Part shown: one piece after another, positions 12,955 through 23,165 of the stretch
Position numbering within the stretch: the stretch's first letter is position 1
How the letters are laid out: every line of letters starts with the position of its first letter
From: Anticarsia gemmatalis
Taxonomy: Eukaryota > Arthropoda > Insecta > Lepidoptera > Erebidae
DNA length: 64,000 nt
Direction of reading: 5' to 3'
Assembly: GCF_050436995.1 (NCBI RefSeq)
Contig: NC_134769.1
Location: 2,480,001-2,544,000, forward strand
Program-made: the position numbers and the translations under genes
Notes under the pieces: generated by a model
What the model was told of the DNA's origin: nothing
The model's database searches: none
The model's input: the letters and a program-made list of their open reading frames with translations, nothing else

Positions 12955-13110
12955 AGAGAGGGAGTCGCAGATGGACACGTTTGCCCAATAATAGTATGAT
13001 ACTTATAACTTCTGGTTGTCCAATAAATAAATAAATGATACATCTGTTACTACTAGAGTAACAGATTCGTAGGTGGACACCTTTCCCCAGCTGTGGGATA
13101 GCACAGTCTA
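12955..13110. repeat. LINE-tail debris, two related pieces
   Basis: GATGGACACGTTTGCCCA and, about 105 bp later, GGTGGACACCTTTCCCCAG followed by CTGTGGGA are similar to each other and to the TTTGCCCAGCAGTGGGA end of lepidopteran LINEs. The likely cause is an old duplication or two insertions of one family. Confidence 0.4.
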
Positions 13111-13179
13111 GCAGTAATAACAATCCCATTGTCAAATAAAAGCCATTAAACATCAGCTTAGCTAGCAAGTGTACAAGTC

Positions 13180-13290
13180 ACGACAGGAAGCCGGCAATAA
13201 TTCGCCGGTGTTTTCGCGAATTCTTACCACTGCGGTATACAGGGTGCTTCCGTCGTTACGTTTATCTTCCGTCCTTATCTGATTGTAGTG
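13180..13290. promoter_or_regulatory. CpG-containing patch
   Basis: GCCGGCAATAATTCGCCGG can form a small hairpin and is followed by TTTTCGCGAATTC, TGCGGTATACAGGGTG and several more CpGs. No coding frame is convincing. Possibly a regulatory element or an old repeat. Confidence 0.25.
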
Positions 13291-14094
13291 TAGCGAGTGC
13301 GATGCTAGATTCCAACTAGTTTTCGGTATTGCGGTCGTTGGAACTATTTTTGGTGGAAATTTTGTTAGTGGCCTATTTTTTAGGGAAGAACTATATTCTA
13401 TTTTAAATTTAGCTGTTGTAAATTGAATATCATTACGTTAACAACATAACATAATATAATATGCCAAATAGTAAAGTTCTTGTATCTTCTTCGATTCTAA
13501 GTTAAGGCACTAACCCAGACACCTTAATTTCGGATGTAGATATTACTTAATGTCCGTGATTTTTCGTCTTTGTCCATGCAAACTCTAAAGAACTAAATTG
13601 GGTAGAATAGAAAAATAATTATATTCTACCTAATTTAGTCCAGCTGATATAAAATAAATACTACCACTACTGTACATCCTACAGAGTATTAGAATGACTT
13701 TTAACAAAATACAAAAAGAAATCAAAAGAATAATCAAGATTGAAATCAAACCCCTAAACATCCCTTTATCATCCCTAAATCTAAACTCCATAACTAAATT
13801 ACTATAAAAACAAACATACTCATAAACCTATCAAAACATTTCTACAGATAATAAAAGAGAAAAAAATACTATAACGCTATGACAACAGGTGGTGGGCAGA
13901 CTTACAGACACGTTCACACATCTGTGACGTCATTGACAGGGGAAAGACATACCATAGAGTATAATATAAAGACGGGTTATGGAGTTTTGTACCTATGACT
14001 TGAAGAAGTGAAGGTATTGGCCATACTAAAATTATTTAGTAAACAATGTGAAGGTATTTATGTGTTATTATGATAAGTTATGAATACAAAATAA
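13291..14094. other. AT-rich stretch with one CRE octamer
   Basis: No gene seen. TGACGTCA at 13925-13932 is an exact palindromic CRE (CREB/ATF site, established knowledge), one of five in this window. Confidence 0.5.
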
Positions 14095-14375
14095 TCTTTT
14101 CTGTTTGTTTTTAATGGCACTGAACCGATTTTCATAAAATTTGGCAATGAGGAAGTTAAAGGTTGTGATCAAATATAGCACTTCTTTTTCGAGAATTTAT
14201 GTACTTATCAACAACTATTTTAATATAGTTATAATTACCTGATCTAAAAAACCTTCTAAAATGTAGTGTAGGTGGTTAAGTACGATAAACAATATTGTTA
14301 TGTACTTCGAGTTTGTATGGATCTGCCTACCCTTATAATGAAAAGGTATGATTTTATGTACGTATGTAACTCACC
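14095..14375 (+). repeat. Helitron-like body fragment and SINE tail fragment
   Basis: CTGAACCGATTTTCATAAAA followed by TTTGGCA (about 14122-14147) resembles the body of lepidopteran non-autonomous elements. The stretch CTGCCTACCC ... GTATGATTTTATGTACGTATGT (about 14322-14367) resembles the 3' tail of the SINE family at 20265-20398. Both are partial and old. Confidence 0.35.
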
Positions 14376-15934
14376 GTATGTTTATCACATTAGTTAGAAA
14401 CCAAATGACCCGTTTCTTATTTTTAATCTTTGACCGAGGTTAACAAGGTGTCGATCGTTTATTTATTGAAAGCGAAGTTATTGAATTTTAAAATGGATCC
14501 TTCCGTCTTCGATCACACAAGTCCTATTCGCGACTGAAAAAATATCGAACACTTGATTTTCAACCTTATTCAATTGCAATAAGAACTACTACATATTTTG
14601 AAGACAGGATTTGTATTGAAGAATGCAATGTAATCATTTTGTAAAGCAAGCAAGCTTCCGATACAAAAAGATATTCAATATTCACTCTTATGCCTATTTT
14701 TATAAGAACTATAATAACAATTTCCATTATTTCATTTTTTTACGTAAAACCTATTTTACAAAATGCGTTCGAACGAATCGAAATTTAAAATTTCTTCAAA
14801 ATGGTGTCCTATGTCTTCGAAATAAGAGCGCGGGAATATTTCGCGGGCTTTTTCGAAAATAGAACATGGAAGTGACGACACATGTCAAGTAGAAAACGAA
14901 AGTTAAGGATAACACTTTGTCGATTTAAAATCATTTATCGAACGTCCTTAACAGGTGGCCAGTGAAAGTCTTATACTTTTTTAAGAAATAAATTGTTGTT
15001 GCCAGGTTGGAATTTTATGCATTTTAGTAAAAAACCGTGTCATGTTTAATAGTTTTTTTTTGGAACAAAGTGATTTTAGAATACGATGATTTAGAGTATG
15101 ACATGTAACTGCTGTTGTTTCCACCGATTTCTTTTTTTATTGTACGATTCTTTTTTTAACGATATGTTTTAAAGGTTAAAATATCGTCGTTCATTGTATT
15201 TCAATCCATTTTTCTCGTAACTGTTTGTTAACGAATAAGATCTCTGGCATATAGGGGATTTGAAACAGTTTGTACAAATCTTCGCGATTTGTATAAATTA
15301 AATCTCCTAGTTGTTTTACATTACCTGTCTTGTTTTTACAAAACTAGAAAACTCTTTGTTTCCTTTTTCATCGTATCTCAGACATGAAAATGTAGAACAT
15401 TTGCATATTGGTTCATCATCATATTTACATTATAAGGTTGGTTTTAAAGAAAATTGTAAGTATTAAAATTATAATTTTCTTTAAGGCTATACAAAACAAA
15501 GTAATCAATAAAACAGTCTATAATTGCGTGGCTACATTGGCTACCCTGTAATTGTCTGTAATTGTGACTAGCCCTTACGAAGACGGCTACAAATAATAGG
15601 GGACAATATTTTCATAAACAATGTTCTTAATAAGTAGAAAATATAATTCAAAAATGTATACAGTTGCAAAATTTAAAAAAAAAATGGTTTCTGAGAGTAG
15701 AATTTTCTGGGAGGCTTTCTATTAATATAGCTTCAAATGGAGTCTGGAGGTGCTGGAACAACCGTATGGTAACCGTATAGGTCATATATATTATAATAGC
15801 CTGCCTTGATCAGTTCTTTTTTTTTTAATTCTGAAAGTTTTGATGCTTTTTATGCAGTTCTTGAAGGTAGGTATGTAGAGTCCCACATCCCACTTTTCCC
15901 TTTTTATTCTGAGTGATAAACCTTGATCATCGAC
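14376..15934. other. AT-rich stretch
   Basis: No gene supported. The 14623-14862 open frame is mostly Asn/Lys/Phe/Tyr-rich and looks like chance. A small duplication AACCGTATGGTAACCGTAT sits near 15759-15777. Confidence 0.5.
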
Positions 15935-16010
15935 TGGACAGAGACGCCCTTTTCATACAATATTTCTCGGGAGCTAGCCAGTTGTCGAAAGTCGATAGCT
16001 GTGGTATAGA
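15935..16010 (+). repeat. Degenerate relative of the 189-bp MITE
   Basis: GAGCTAGCCAGTTGTCG, AAAGTCGATAGCTGTGGTA and the preceding CATACAATATTTCTCG resemble words in the MITE at 21990-22178 (CTAGCCGGTTGTCGGTAGTC, CATACAAAATTTCTCG on its minus strand). It is a decayed copy without clear ends. Confidence 0.45.
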
Positions 16011-16264
16011 TTTGCGCTACGGCTATGCAAATTTAAAACGTCTTCTTTTGACTAACTTTAAAGGCATCAATAAGCCATATTATGAGAAATATCGCTAACA
16101 ATGTACTTTACAAAACCGCTAGAACGTGAAAACTGTATTTCAAATCATTTTGATTGCAGACTACAGTGTTATAAATATGTAAAACGTCATATTATATCAC
16201 TCTCTCATCATTTCAATGACAATAACTTATAAATAAGTATCAGTCTTTATATTCAATTTGCGAA

Positions 16265-16315
16265 ATCGTTTCGTCACGGTGTACCGGGTTCGAATCGCGA
16301 CGCACAAAAATGATA
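16265..16315 (+). repeat. tRNA-like SINE remnant
   Basis: GGGTTCGAATCGC is a good box B (internal Pol III promoter, T-loop-like). No full cloverleaf can be drawn, so it is not a functional tRNA. A short fragment ATGCGGTCACCCATC at 16692-16706 belongs to the dispersed repeat described at 26860-27115. Confidence 0.35.
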
Positions 16316-16708
16316 TGACATTAGCATGGTTAGTAAAATATTACTTTGTTAAGCCACGCCCCTTTTGAGTAGGTGATTTGGATATTTTCGTTTGAATTGC
16401 TAGCATTTTGTACCAAAGTGAAGTTATACTTAAGAAAATTGGCATTTTACTAACGATAACAGGCAATACTGCATTCTTAATATAACAAATTATACTAAAT
16501 TAATTTTCAGTACTTGTCTATTTAAGTATAATTTAGTGTGCAGTAATTTAGTTATTTTATATCAAAACTAGTAATACTAATACTACTTCGTTCGAATGTG
16601 AGAAAATTACGTATCAATCTACATTTATGCGTTACTCTTATAAAAGGCCATAACTATGCCTATTATTTCTCCTGTGCTATATGCATCAACCATGCGGTCA
16701 CCCATCTT

Positions 16709-18119
16709 CAGGCTGTTTGAGATAATAATTGCTTACCTTACTAAACCTTGAATATACGTTAGTATTCCGCTTGTTAATTAATCTCAAACTACCCTCACAT
16801 AATTACAAAGCAAGTAAAAACGGGATCGAAGTGAAACTATAAAACAATCTACCTATATACAGCCTCCCCTTATACAGGACGCTACAAAACAGGGCAACTC
16901 GCCGCTTAGCTATGTAAGTGCAATTTAAAATGTAAATTAACACAGCAAAGAAGTAGGGGGGCACCAACACTTGGGGAATTTCCACCAACACTGTCTTGGC
17001 CACCCTGAATAACGACTTTTGAAATTCTAAACTTATATCAAGAATACAAACAATTGAATTGCTACCTTATACTGTAATAAATAAAGTTGAAAATTGCTTG
17101 TGACATTTTTGCACTTACGACGTTTTGTTTCCCATGTTTTTAGGGATGTAAAAACTCTTCCACTCAAAGTGTTTTCAATTTTATTTGTAGGTAAATAGAG
17201 TTGTTTTTTGCTCGTGTTTCGAAGGTTGTATATAGGCTTTTCTTGGTATAATTTTTATATTTTCTTCCCGACAGTAGAGATTTGTTACGTGCAAGTTGTA
17301 GCGGACTCTCGGGCTCGCGGAATAAATTATTACGCGGCAACTCTGATTGCTTTTTAATTTTGATTTTATTTTTAATTGGAAAATAAATTGATGTCGAAAT
17401 AGAGTGCTGTTGCTTTCTTACGATTAGTATTGGAGTTCTTTTATAGAATTGAGTTAGTATATTTATGAAACACAGAAAACTTCAACAGTTACAGAGTTGC
17501 TATGGGTGCTTCATTTACCAAAGTATATTATTATACTCAAAGTAAAATAGACTAAGAAAAAGAGAAAAAGAAAGATGAATTGTTTATATTACCAAAGTAT
17601 TCATTTATAAATTGTGACGAATATGGTAGACGCTTCTTTCGACCATGGAGACCACACGTAATTAATTACAGAATTATCTTTTAAGTAAATATCGATTACC
17701 ATGCTACTGATATTTTACTTGACGTCAGTTGGTAAGAGATCTCTACTTAATTAAACTACAGGTAAGTATACTTATTATCAGTGTGTAAATGGTCAGGTAC
17801 ATGGCAAATATACCAAAGGACACCATTTATAATATTTTAAACCTATTAAAGCGTTTCGCCACGGAATAAACTGTTTACTTGGACAGTCAGAGAAAGTGCC
17901 TCATAATTAATTAGATAAAATAATTTAATACAGCCTTACAATTAGGCGCTGTTAAAAACATACTGCATGTCGGAAGTTCTCAGGTACTTAAATTTTCTAA
18001 GCTAAGTACTACAAACTGCGGCTACAAAAATAGCCTACAAAAACAAACATATTTACCCCAACACACCATCCACTAAGAAACACCCCTGTTTTAAAACATA
18101 ACCTAAAAAAGCCCTCCGC
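16709..18119. other. AT-rich stretch with one CRE octamer
   Basis: No gene supported. TGACGTCA at 17720-17727 is an exact CRE. The minus-strand open frame at 16803-17003 has no recognisable domain. Confidence 0.5.
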
Positions 18120-18186
18120 CATATTATTATTCAAAAACACACAAAAAACCTTCTCAAGGCGTCTCCTTGGTGGAGCGGAGAGGCCA

Positions 18187-18244
18187 CTTCTTTTTTCTCC
18201 CCTCCTCCCCCCTCTTGTAGGGAAAGAGGGTGAGGGTGGGAGGG
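18187..18244 (+). other. Pyrimidine tract next to a G-quadruplex motif
   Basis: Positions 18187-18216 are all pyrimidine and end in TCCCCTCCTCCCCCCTCTT. Two bases later 18219-18244 is AGGGAAAGAGGG, TGAGGG, TGGGAGGG: five G-runs of three with loops of 1-5 nt. The two halves are partly complementary, so a hairpin, a triplex (H-DNA) or a quadruplex are all possible. The surrounding 18110-18330 is GC-richer than background but has no supported gene. Confidence 0.5.
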
Positions 18245-18724
18245 TCGCCGAGAAATGGAAAACTCGGGAAAATTGTAGCATTCTTGAGGCGACGCTCTGC
18301 TCACACCTTCTTGCGGCAGGGGTTGTCAACAATTGGTCGTTGTTGTTGGTACCAATTTTTTTCGGTTATTTAATATTTATTTTTCTTCCAACTATTTGCT
18401 TGTTAATAAGCTTTAGATACGATTCAGACGACTTACAAAATACAGAACATTCAGAATTCAGAAAATAAAACATAACAATAAGCCATAGATCGTCTCCGTA
18501 AAGTCTTATTCCATCTACTCATTCAAACATCATCACAAAACCTACACGAGACCTTGAACAAATCTTAAGCAGTCGTAGTTCTACCAATTTTTTATTGCAG
18601 TCTAAAGACAAGATACTTCACACGAAATAATAGTTAAAGAAACAAGTCAATCAGAATAATGTACAAAAATATTCTCTACAGTACTTACTTGAACAGCGGA
18701 AAAGTAAAGGGAAGAAACTGTTGA

Positions 18725-18835
18725 GCACCCCAGTAACGGCGCGCAACGTAAAAAGGAGCGCTGTGTCGGACGCCCCCCTACCCCGCCGCGCCGCGCCCCC
18801 CACCCCTCGGCCACGGACAGCGTCTCGGGGTACGG
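18725..18835. promoter_or_regulatory. CpG-rich, C-rich patch
   Basis: The most CpG-dense stretch of the window, with GCGCGCAACG, CGGACGCCCCCCTACCCC, CGCCGCGCCGCGCCCCCC and CACCCCTCGGCC. The minus strand meets the G-quadruplex pattern. A minus-strand open frame runs through it but has low-complexity Arg/Gly content and no domain. It could be a promoter-like island or part of a GC-rich repeat; I cannot tell which. Confidence 0.35.
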
Positions 18836-18902
18836 ATTTGAGGGTAGGTTTGTTTTAGAAATTATTTTTTTTATAAAAAACATGATAATAAAATGTTGTT
18901 TG

Positions 18903-19051
18903 TCGGCCTCTGTGGCGCCGTGATTATAGTGGTCACCAAGCTATACCACTGCATTAGGGGCAGTGAGTTCGATTCCCGCACGTACACGATCCTTCGATCG
19001 CGGGGAATGTGTAAACACTAACAACTAATCTGGGGGCACGGAAGTGCCCCC
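18903..19051 (+). repeat. tRNA-like SINE with GC hairpin
   Basis: TCGGCCTCTGTGGCGCCGTG resembles the head of a common lepidopteran SINE and carries a box A-like TGGCGCCGTGA. Box B is GAGTTCGATTCCC at 18965-18977. Downstream, 19032-19051 is a perfect 8-bp hairpin GGGGGCAC/GTGCCCCC with a GGAA loop (GNRA class). No acceptor stem exists, so it is not a tRNA gene. Confidence 0.6.
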
Positions 19052-19251
19052 GCAAGTCGAGCAAAAAAAAAGCGGCACGGCCGTAACATCCTTTTCTCGA
19101 AGCAATTCGGGCTATTTTTGACACCCCTATAATTTCGTTGTGGATAACACAAGAAGCCTGGATTTTCAGCAACTAATCAGTCATTGTATAAACACGGTAT
19201 ATTTAAAATTTCAGTCAATTTGAACCAGTAGTTTAAGAATGACAACTTGTT

Positions 19252-19420
19252 AAAATTTTGAATTTTGTCACTCACTGATTCACTGACTCACTGACTCACC
19301 GATCATCAAAAGTCTAAGGTACTTCTAGCAGACTTAGAAGCTTAAAATTTAGAATACAAATAGGGTTTAGTGTCTTAATCATGGGAAAAATTTAATATTG
19401 TCTAATTTCGGTCCAGTTTT
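19252..19420. repeat. Unclassified dispersed repeat with CACT-type start
   Basis: CACTCACTGATTCACTGACT followed by more GACTCAC units leads into CGATCATCAAAAGTCTAAGG, ACTTCTAGCAGACTTAGAAG and TAGGGTTTAGTG. I recall this arrangement as a moderately conserved repeat in moths, but I cannot name the family. Confidence 0.4.
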
Positions 19421-19704
19421 CTAAATACACAAACTGCAACAATAACTTTGTAATCCTATATAAATGTATAAGATTACAAGGTTACATTTGCAGTTAATGA
19501 ATTATTATTACTGTAGAAAATAAAATAAATAGGTGTAAATAGGTACCTACTATATGACGCATAACAGGAGAGGGTATAGGGTGGGTAAGGGTGTTTAGCC
19601 CATGAAACTGAATAACATTCCCACAGGAAAATATGTTGAATTATGAAAAAAAAACGTCTTTCCTTACAAATTGGACTTATGTTCGCTCTACAAAAAGAAG
19701 TGAG

Positions 19705-20175
19705 ATGCCATCAAAAACATTCTGTAAAAACCTCAAGTCTCGCCGTAAAAAGTTGTGAGATCTATATAATACCAAGTCGATTAATCTATTTAGTCTCTAC
19801 TTAAAGGACCTTCTGTCTTAAGTTATTACGAATGTTATTATCATGCCAATTAAAAAAAAATACCTTTAAAACAAATAGATCGACTTGGTCATCGCAAGAA
19901 AACACAAATTCTCCATTAACATTTCAGGAGCATTAACTTCTTGTCGTGCTGTGTAGTGTGATACATACTAATAATCAAATCATGCGATGGCCAGGTCGGT
20001 CTATTTGTTTTAGAGGTATTTTTTTTAAAATTGGCATGATAATAACATTCGTAATAACTTAAGACAGAAGGTCCTTTAAGTAGAGACTAAATAGATTAAT
20101 CGACTTGGTATTATATAGATCTCACAACTTTTTACGGCGAGACTTGAGGTTTTTACAGAATGTTTTTGATGGCAT
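19705..20175. mobile_element. 471-bp foldback element (long palindrome)
   Basis: The left arm 19705-19897 and right arm 19983-20175 are each 193 bp and inverted. The outer ~150 bp, from ATGCCATCAAAAACATTCTG inward, are identical by eye. Near the loop there are a handful of differences and a poly-A length difference. The loop is about 85 bp (19898-19982). Within each arm, ACCAAGTCGAT and its complement recur, suggesting a smaller MITE nested inside. There is no coding capacity. A clear target-site duplication is not visible. It is probably a MITE or foldback transposon, and any transcript would form long double-stranded RNA. Confidence 0.75.
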
Positions 20176-20264
20176 TTGTTTATTACTTTTAGTTTTGTAA
20201 ATGCAGAATCACTTGAACAGATTTTGAGGTATCAAAGTTATTAAGGTGGTATAGTGAGTAGTAC

Positions 20265-20398
20265 TCTTAACCGGCGGTCCTGTATGACAAGATGTACGGA
20301 CGGATGAGAATAAGGCAAGCATAGTTTGTAATGATCGTACTAAGCGTTCTTTGGTCTCCGCTTATGGGAAAAAGGGCGTGATATTATGTATGTATATT
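20265..20398 (+). repeat. SINE-like dispersed repeat
   Basis: The most complete copy in the window of a family with CCGGCGGTCCTGTATGACAA, ATGATCGTAC, GCGTTCTTTGGTCTCCGC and a tail GGGCGTGATATTATGTATGT. Relatives are at 1152-1211, 14322-14367 and 31838-31955. The tail ends in ATGTATGTAT, typical of this lepidopteran family. Confidence 0.6.
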
Positions 20399-20404
20399 GT
20401 TAAA

Positions 20405-20600
20405 TAAATATCATTGGACAACTCACACACGGTAATTGGATTCCAAACTAAGCAAAGCTTGTATACCTACTTAAATACTTAAATAGACATACATACATCG
20501 ACAACCAGGCTCAGAACAGATATTCGTGCTCATCACACAAATATTTGTCCCAGGTAGGATTTGAACACACCACACATTGCGTTGAGGTGACCACTTTAAC
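20405..20600. repeat. Lepidopteran composite repeat (tRNA-like on minus)
   Basis: ATTGGACAACTCACACACGG and ACTAAGCAAAGCTTGTA are followed by a CATACATACATC run, AACCAGGCTCAGAACAGATA, TTCGTGCTCATCACACAAAT and GTAGGATTTGAACAC. The last resembles a degenerate box B on the minus strand. Parts recur at 41400-41470 (inverted) and 47205-47262. A common repeat type in moths; no intact tRNA. Confidence 0.55.
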
Positions 20601-20639
20601 CACCATACGTGTATTCAAAAAACGGTATAATTTTTTTTC

Positions 20640-20870
20640 CCAAAAATACGGCACTCTAACTCCGTCCCCTTGGTTGTCGCGGCGGGTTCCGTGCCGGCGT
20701 TTTACATATTTCTTCAGTTCACCGCCATTGTGTGAGCGCCGCGTATTGAATCAACTGTACCTACTTGCACCTATATACCTATATAACACTTCTTTGTTCC
20801 ACCCGGACGATAATACGGAACATTACCGGGTATTCGCCGGATATATCCGGGAAAAATTTTGCAAGATTGG
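20640..20870. other. CpG-containing stretch
   Basis: CGGCACTC, GTCGCGGCGGGTTCCGTGCC, GAGCGCCGCG and GCCGGATATATCCGG (palindromic) raise GC content above background. An open frame on the plus strand crosses it but begins in the preceding repeat and shows no domain. Possibly an old repeat or a regulatory patch. Confidence 0.3.
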
Positions 20871-21455
20871 AAGCTATAAGAATATTTTAAGGCACATTTT
20901 TTAATTAATATAATATTAGGAGTAAGATAATGACAGTAAACAGAGTTCCGATATGTCAAAAATTATTGTCAGAAATAATAACCAGTCTAAAATTTTGTGT
21001 ATTCTGTATTTTGTACCGAAAGGACAAGCAAATTATTACTATATTATTTGATATTTTCTACGGTTAATATTTATAAAACCTTCATATTTTGCCTTTAAAC
21101 TAACTCAATTTAAAAATACGGATCTCTATCAATCCAAATTCCTCCTTAGAAATACTTCTCTCGATGGAATAAACAAACCCGCGCTCATCCCCTAAACAAT
21201 CCCAATAAATGGCTATACAACAATAAATAATAGTACTGTCTTACCATCCATCTCAACACGGCTCACCCTTTACCCAGCCATTATAATTTTCTTAAGGCTT
21301 TTTGCATCATTTACGCTGAGCCAAACAAAACAACCACCATTGTATCCAGACCTCTCAATTTCCAAACATAGCCCTAAAATGTAAGTAATTTTTCTAACTA
21401 TTCGGATTGGGAGGGGTCTAGGTATTTTGGTCGGATATCTGCTGACACACTGGCG
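20871..21455. other. AT-rich stretch
   Basis: Nothing specific seen. Confidence 0.5.
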
Positions 21456-21460
21456 GATGG

Positions 21461-21500
21461 TGACGTCATCAAGGGGGAGGATTCACCCCCCTTTTATCTT
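21461..21500 (+). promoter_or_regulatory. CRE octamer followed by G/C island
   Basis: TGACGTCA at 21461-21468 is directly followed by AAGGGGGAGG and CACCCCCCTTTT. A CRE next to a G/C island also occurs at 54422-54500. Regulatory function is inferred, not shown. Confidence 0.35.
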
Positions 21501-21552
21501 AGACCTGTAAAAATTATTATTTGGTTAATAGCGTTGTTTTTCAGCGCCAAAA

Positions 21553-21595
21553 ATGAGCTACCATCGATTGAAGGGAAACCGCAAAATGTAATATT
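21553..21595 (+). CDS. Possible small internal exon (weak)
   Basis: A T-rich tract ending in TTTTTCAG is followed by a frame reading AKNELPSIEGKPQN and then a possible donor GTAATA. The stretch is less AT-rich than its surroundings. No neighbouring plus-strand exon was found to join it to, and so short an open frame is not significant by itself. Low confidence. Confidence 0.15.
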
Positions 21596-21989
21596 TTTAT
21601 TTATTTTAGCTGTTCAATAATTTACATAAAAAAACAAAACTCTAAGTTTTAGGTATGCTTTAGCATGCTGTAATATGCCACTCAGTAGATGAACATAAAA
21701 GTATAAAGTTAAATTAGTAAGGAAGAACAGGGATATATTTTTAAAAAACTTTGCAAAGTAAGAATTTGTTCCTGAAACATAAAGATTTTTTCAGAAATTG
21801 AAGAAAAATATCATAATAATTGAAGTAAGTAATAAAGAAAAGTCTAGTGTACACGGAAGCAACGCATGCATTGTATTTGGTTTTACTTTATAGACATCGC
21901 TGGCCAAGCTATATCCTGACTGCTGAAAATAAGCATGAGTACCTGTACCGCAGTTTTTTTACCTTATACATTTTTTCCTGATAGCAGAA

Positions 21990-22178
21990 CAGTAGCTCGA
22001 TTCTCTACTACTATCGACTACCGACAACCGACCTGTCATCGAGAAATTTTGTATGAAAATCTGATCAGCGCCTCTGACGGGCGTCGTAGGAAACATTTTA
22101 GCAGTACATTCTAAATGTCAAATTTTCGATAGCTAGCCGGTTGTCGGTAGTCGATAGTGGTAGAGAATCGAGGTACTG
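21990..22178. mobile_element. 189-bp MITE with ~50-bp terminal inverted repeats
   Basis: The left end CAGTAGCTCGATTCTCTACT and right end, read in reverse complement, CAGTACCTCGATTCTCTACC agree and continue through ACTATCGACTACCGACAACC. The middle holds GATCAGCGCCTCTGACGGGC. There is no coding capacity. A target-site duplication is not clear, so the superfamily is undecided. A decayed relative is at 15935-16010. Confidence 0.7.
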
Positions 22179-22954
22179 AAACGTGTGCGGTAGATACATA
22201 TTAAACCAAGAAAACAATTGCTATAACTTGATATTTCTCACTCATTGTATTGTACAACTAACTCCAAAAACTACGGACATCAACAACAGCTCACAAGAAT
22301 TTCAAAACTTAATTTAATATTATTGAACCGTTCGCCTTCTCTACTTTCGACCGGCGTCGTTGCCAGACTGCCACGTTGCCAAATTTATGTTTTTTGCCAA
22401 CTACTGGCATTATCTCGTTTTAATGTTAGAACCTGTTTTTGCCTTTTTACTGCGTTTGGCATCATCTGAACCAGCGTTTTAGGGTTGACTTGGCAATTTG
22501 TTATAAGATAGTGCTTTTTATGGCTCTGATAAAATTAATTATTGCGCCAATAAAAATGGCGTTAAAATAAGCAGATAACTTAATTAGTTGGACTTTTGAA
22601 GTTTATATTAAACTTTCTATAGTTATGATAATCGGTAAGGTTACATTCTTAAAATGCAATCTGTGATTTTATAAAAAAGAGGAATCTGAAAAATATTGGT
22701 AAACTATTTAAAAATTTGTTCCTTATTGTGATTATTATAGTAATACAATATCGTAACCAACGTGTTTGCGACCACAATCGAATTAATACAAAACTTAAGT
22801 GGGGACTCCCTACATCAACAAATAGGTACTTCCCATTAAACCCTTAGTGTGAAAATCCAAAAAAACCACAAACAATCGTAAAAAAGTCTTGTGGTAACAC
22901 AAACGCACTCACGCACACTGCAACACGAATAAGTACACAAAATGCATTAGTGTG
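22179..22954. other. Mostly AT-rich stretch
   Basis: No supported gene. The short frame at 22245-22469 has no domain or splice context. Confidence 0.5.
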
Positions 22955-23027
22955 AGTGTTCGCCGTAGCCTCCATTGGGCACGGAGCAATTTCTTTATTG
23001 ATCCATATTTCTTCTTCTTTAGACTGG

Positions 23028-23145
23028 CCCGCGGGGGGGTTAAAGGGTGGGGGTGTCTCCCTCCCCTCCCGGAGGTGTTTTTCTACAGTTTTAATGAACG
23101 TAGAACTCGAAAATGGCGCAAGGAGTTTCGGGGAGGGGGCGAAAA
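23028..23145 (+). other. G/C island pair
   Basis: GCCCGCGGGGGGGTTAAAGG, TGGGGGTGTCTCCC and CTCCCCTCCCGGAGG are followed by AAAATGGCGC and CGGGGAGGGGGCG. Overlapping plus-strand open frames reflect the G/C runs rather than a protein. It belongs to the recurrent island pattern. Confidence 0.4.
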
Positions 23146-23165
23146 GGTTATTAATGCTTTTTAAG

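Noticed and set aside
18009..18332. 107-codon minus frame as a gene
   Set aside because: It is driven by the pyrimidine/purine tracts and Arg/Gly/Pro-rich low complexity, with no domain.
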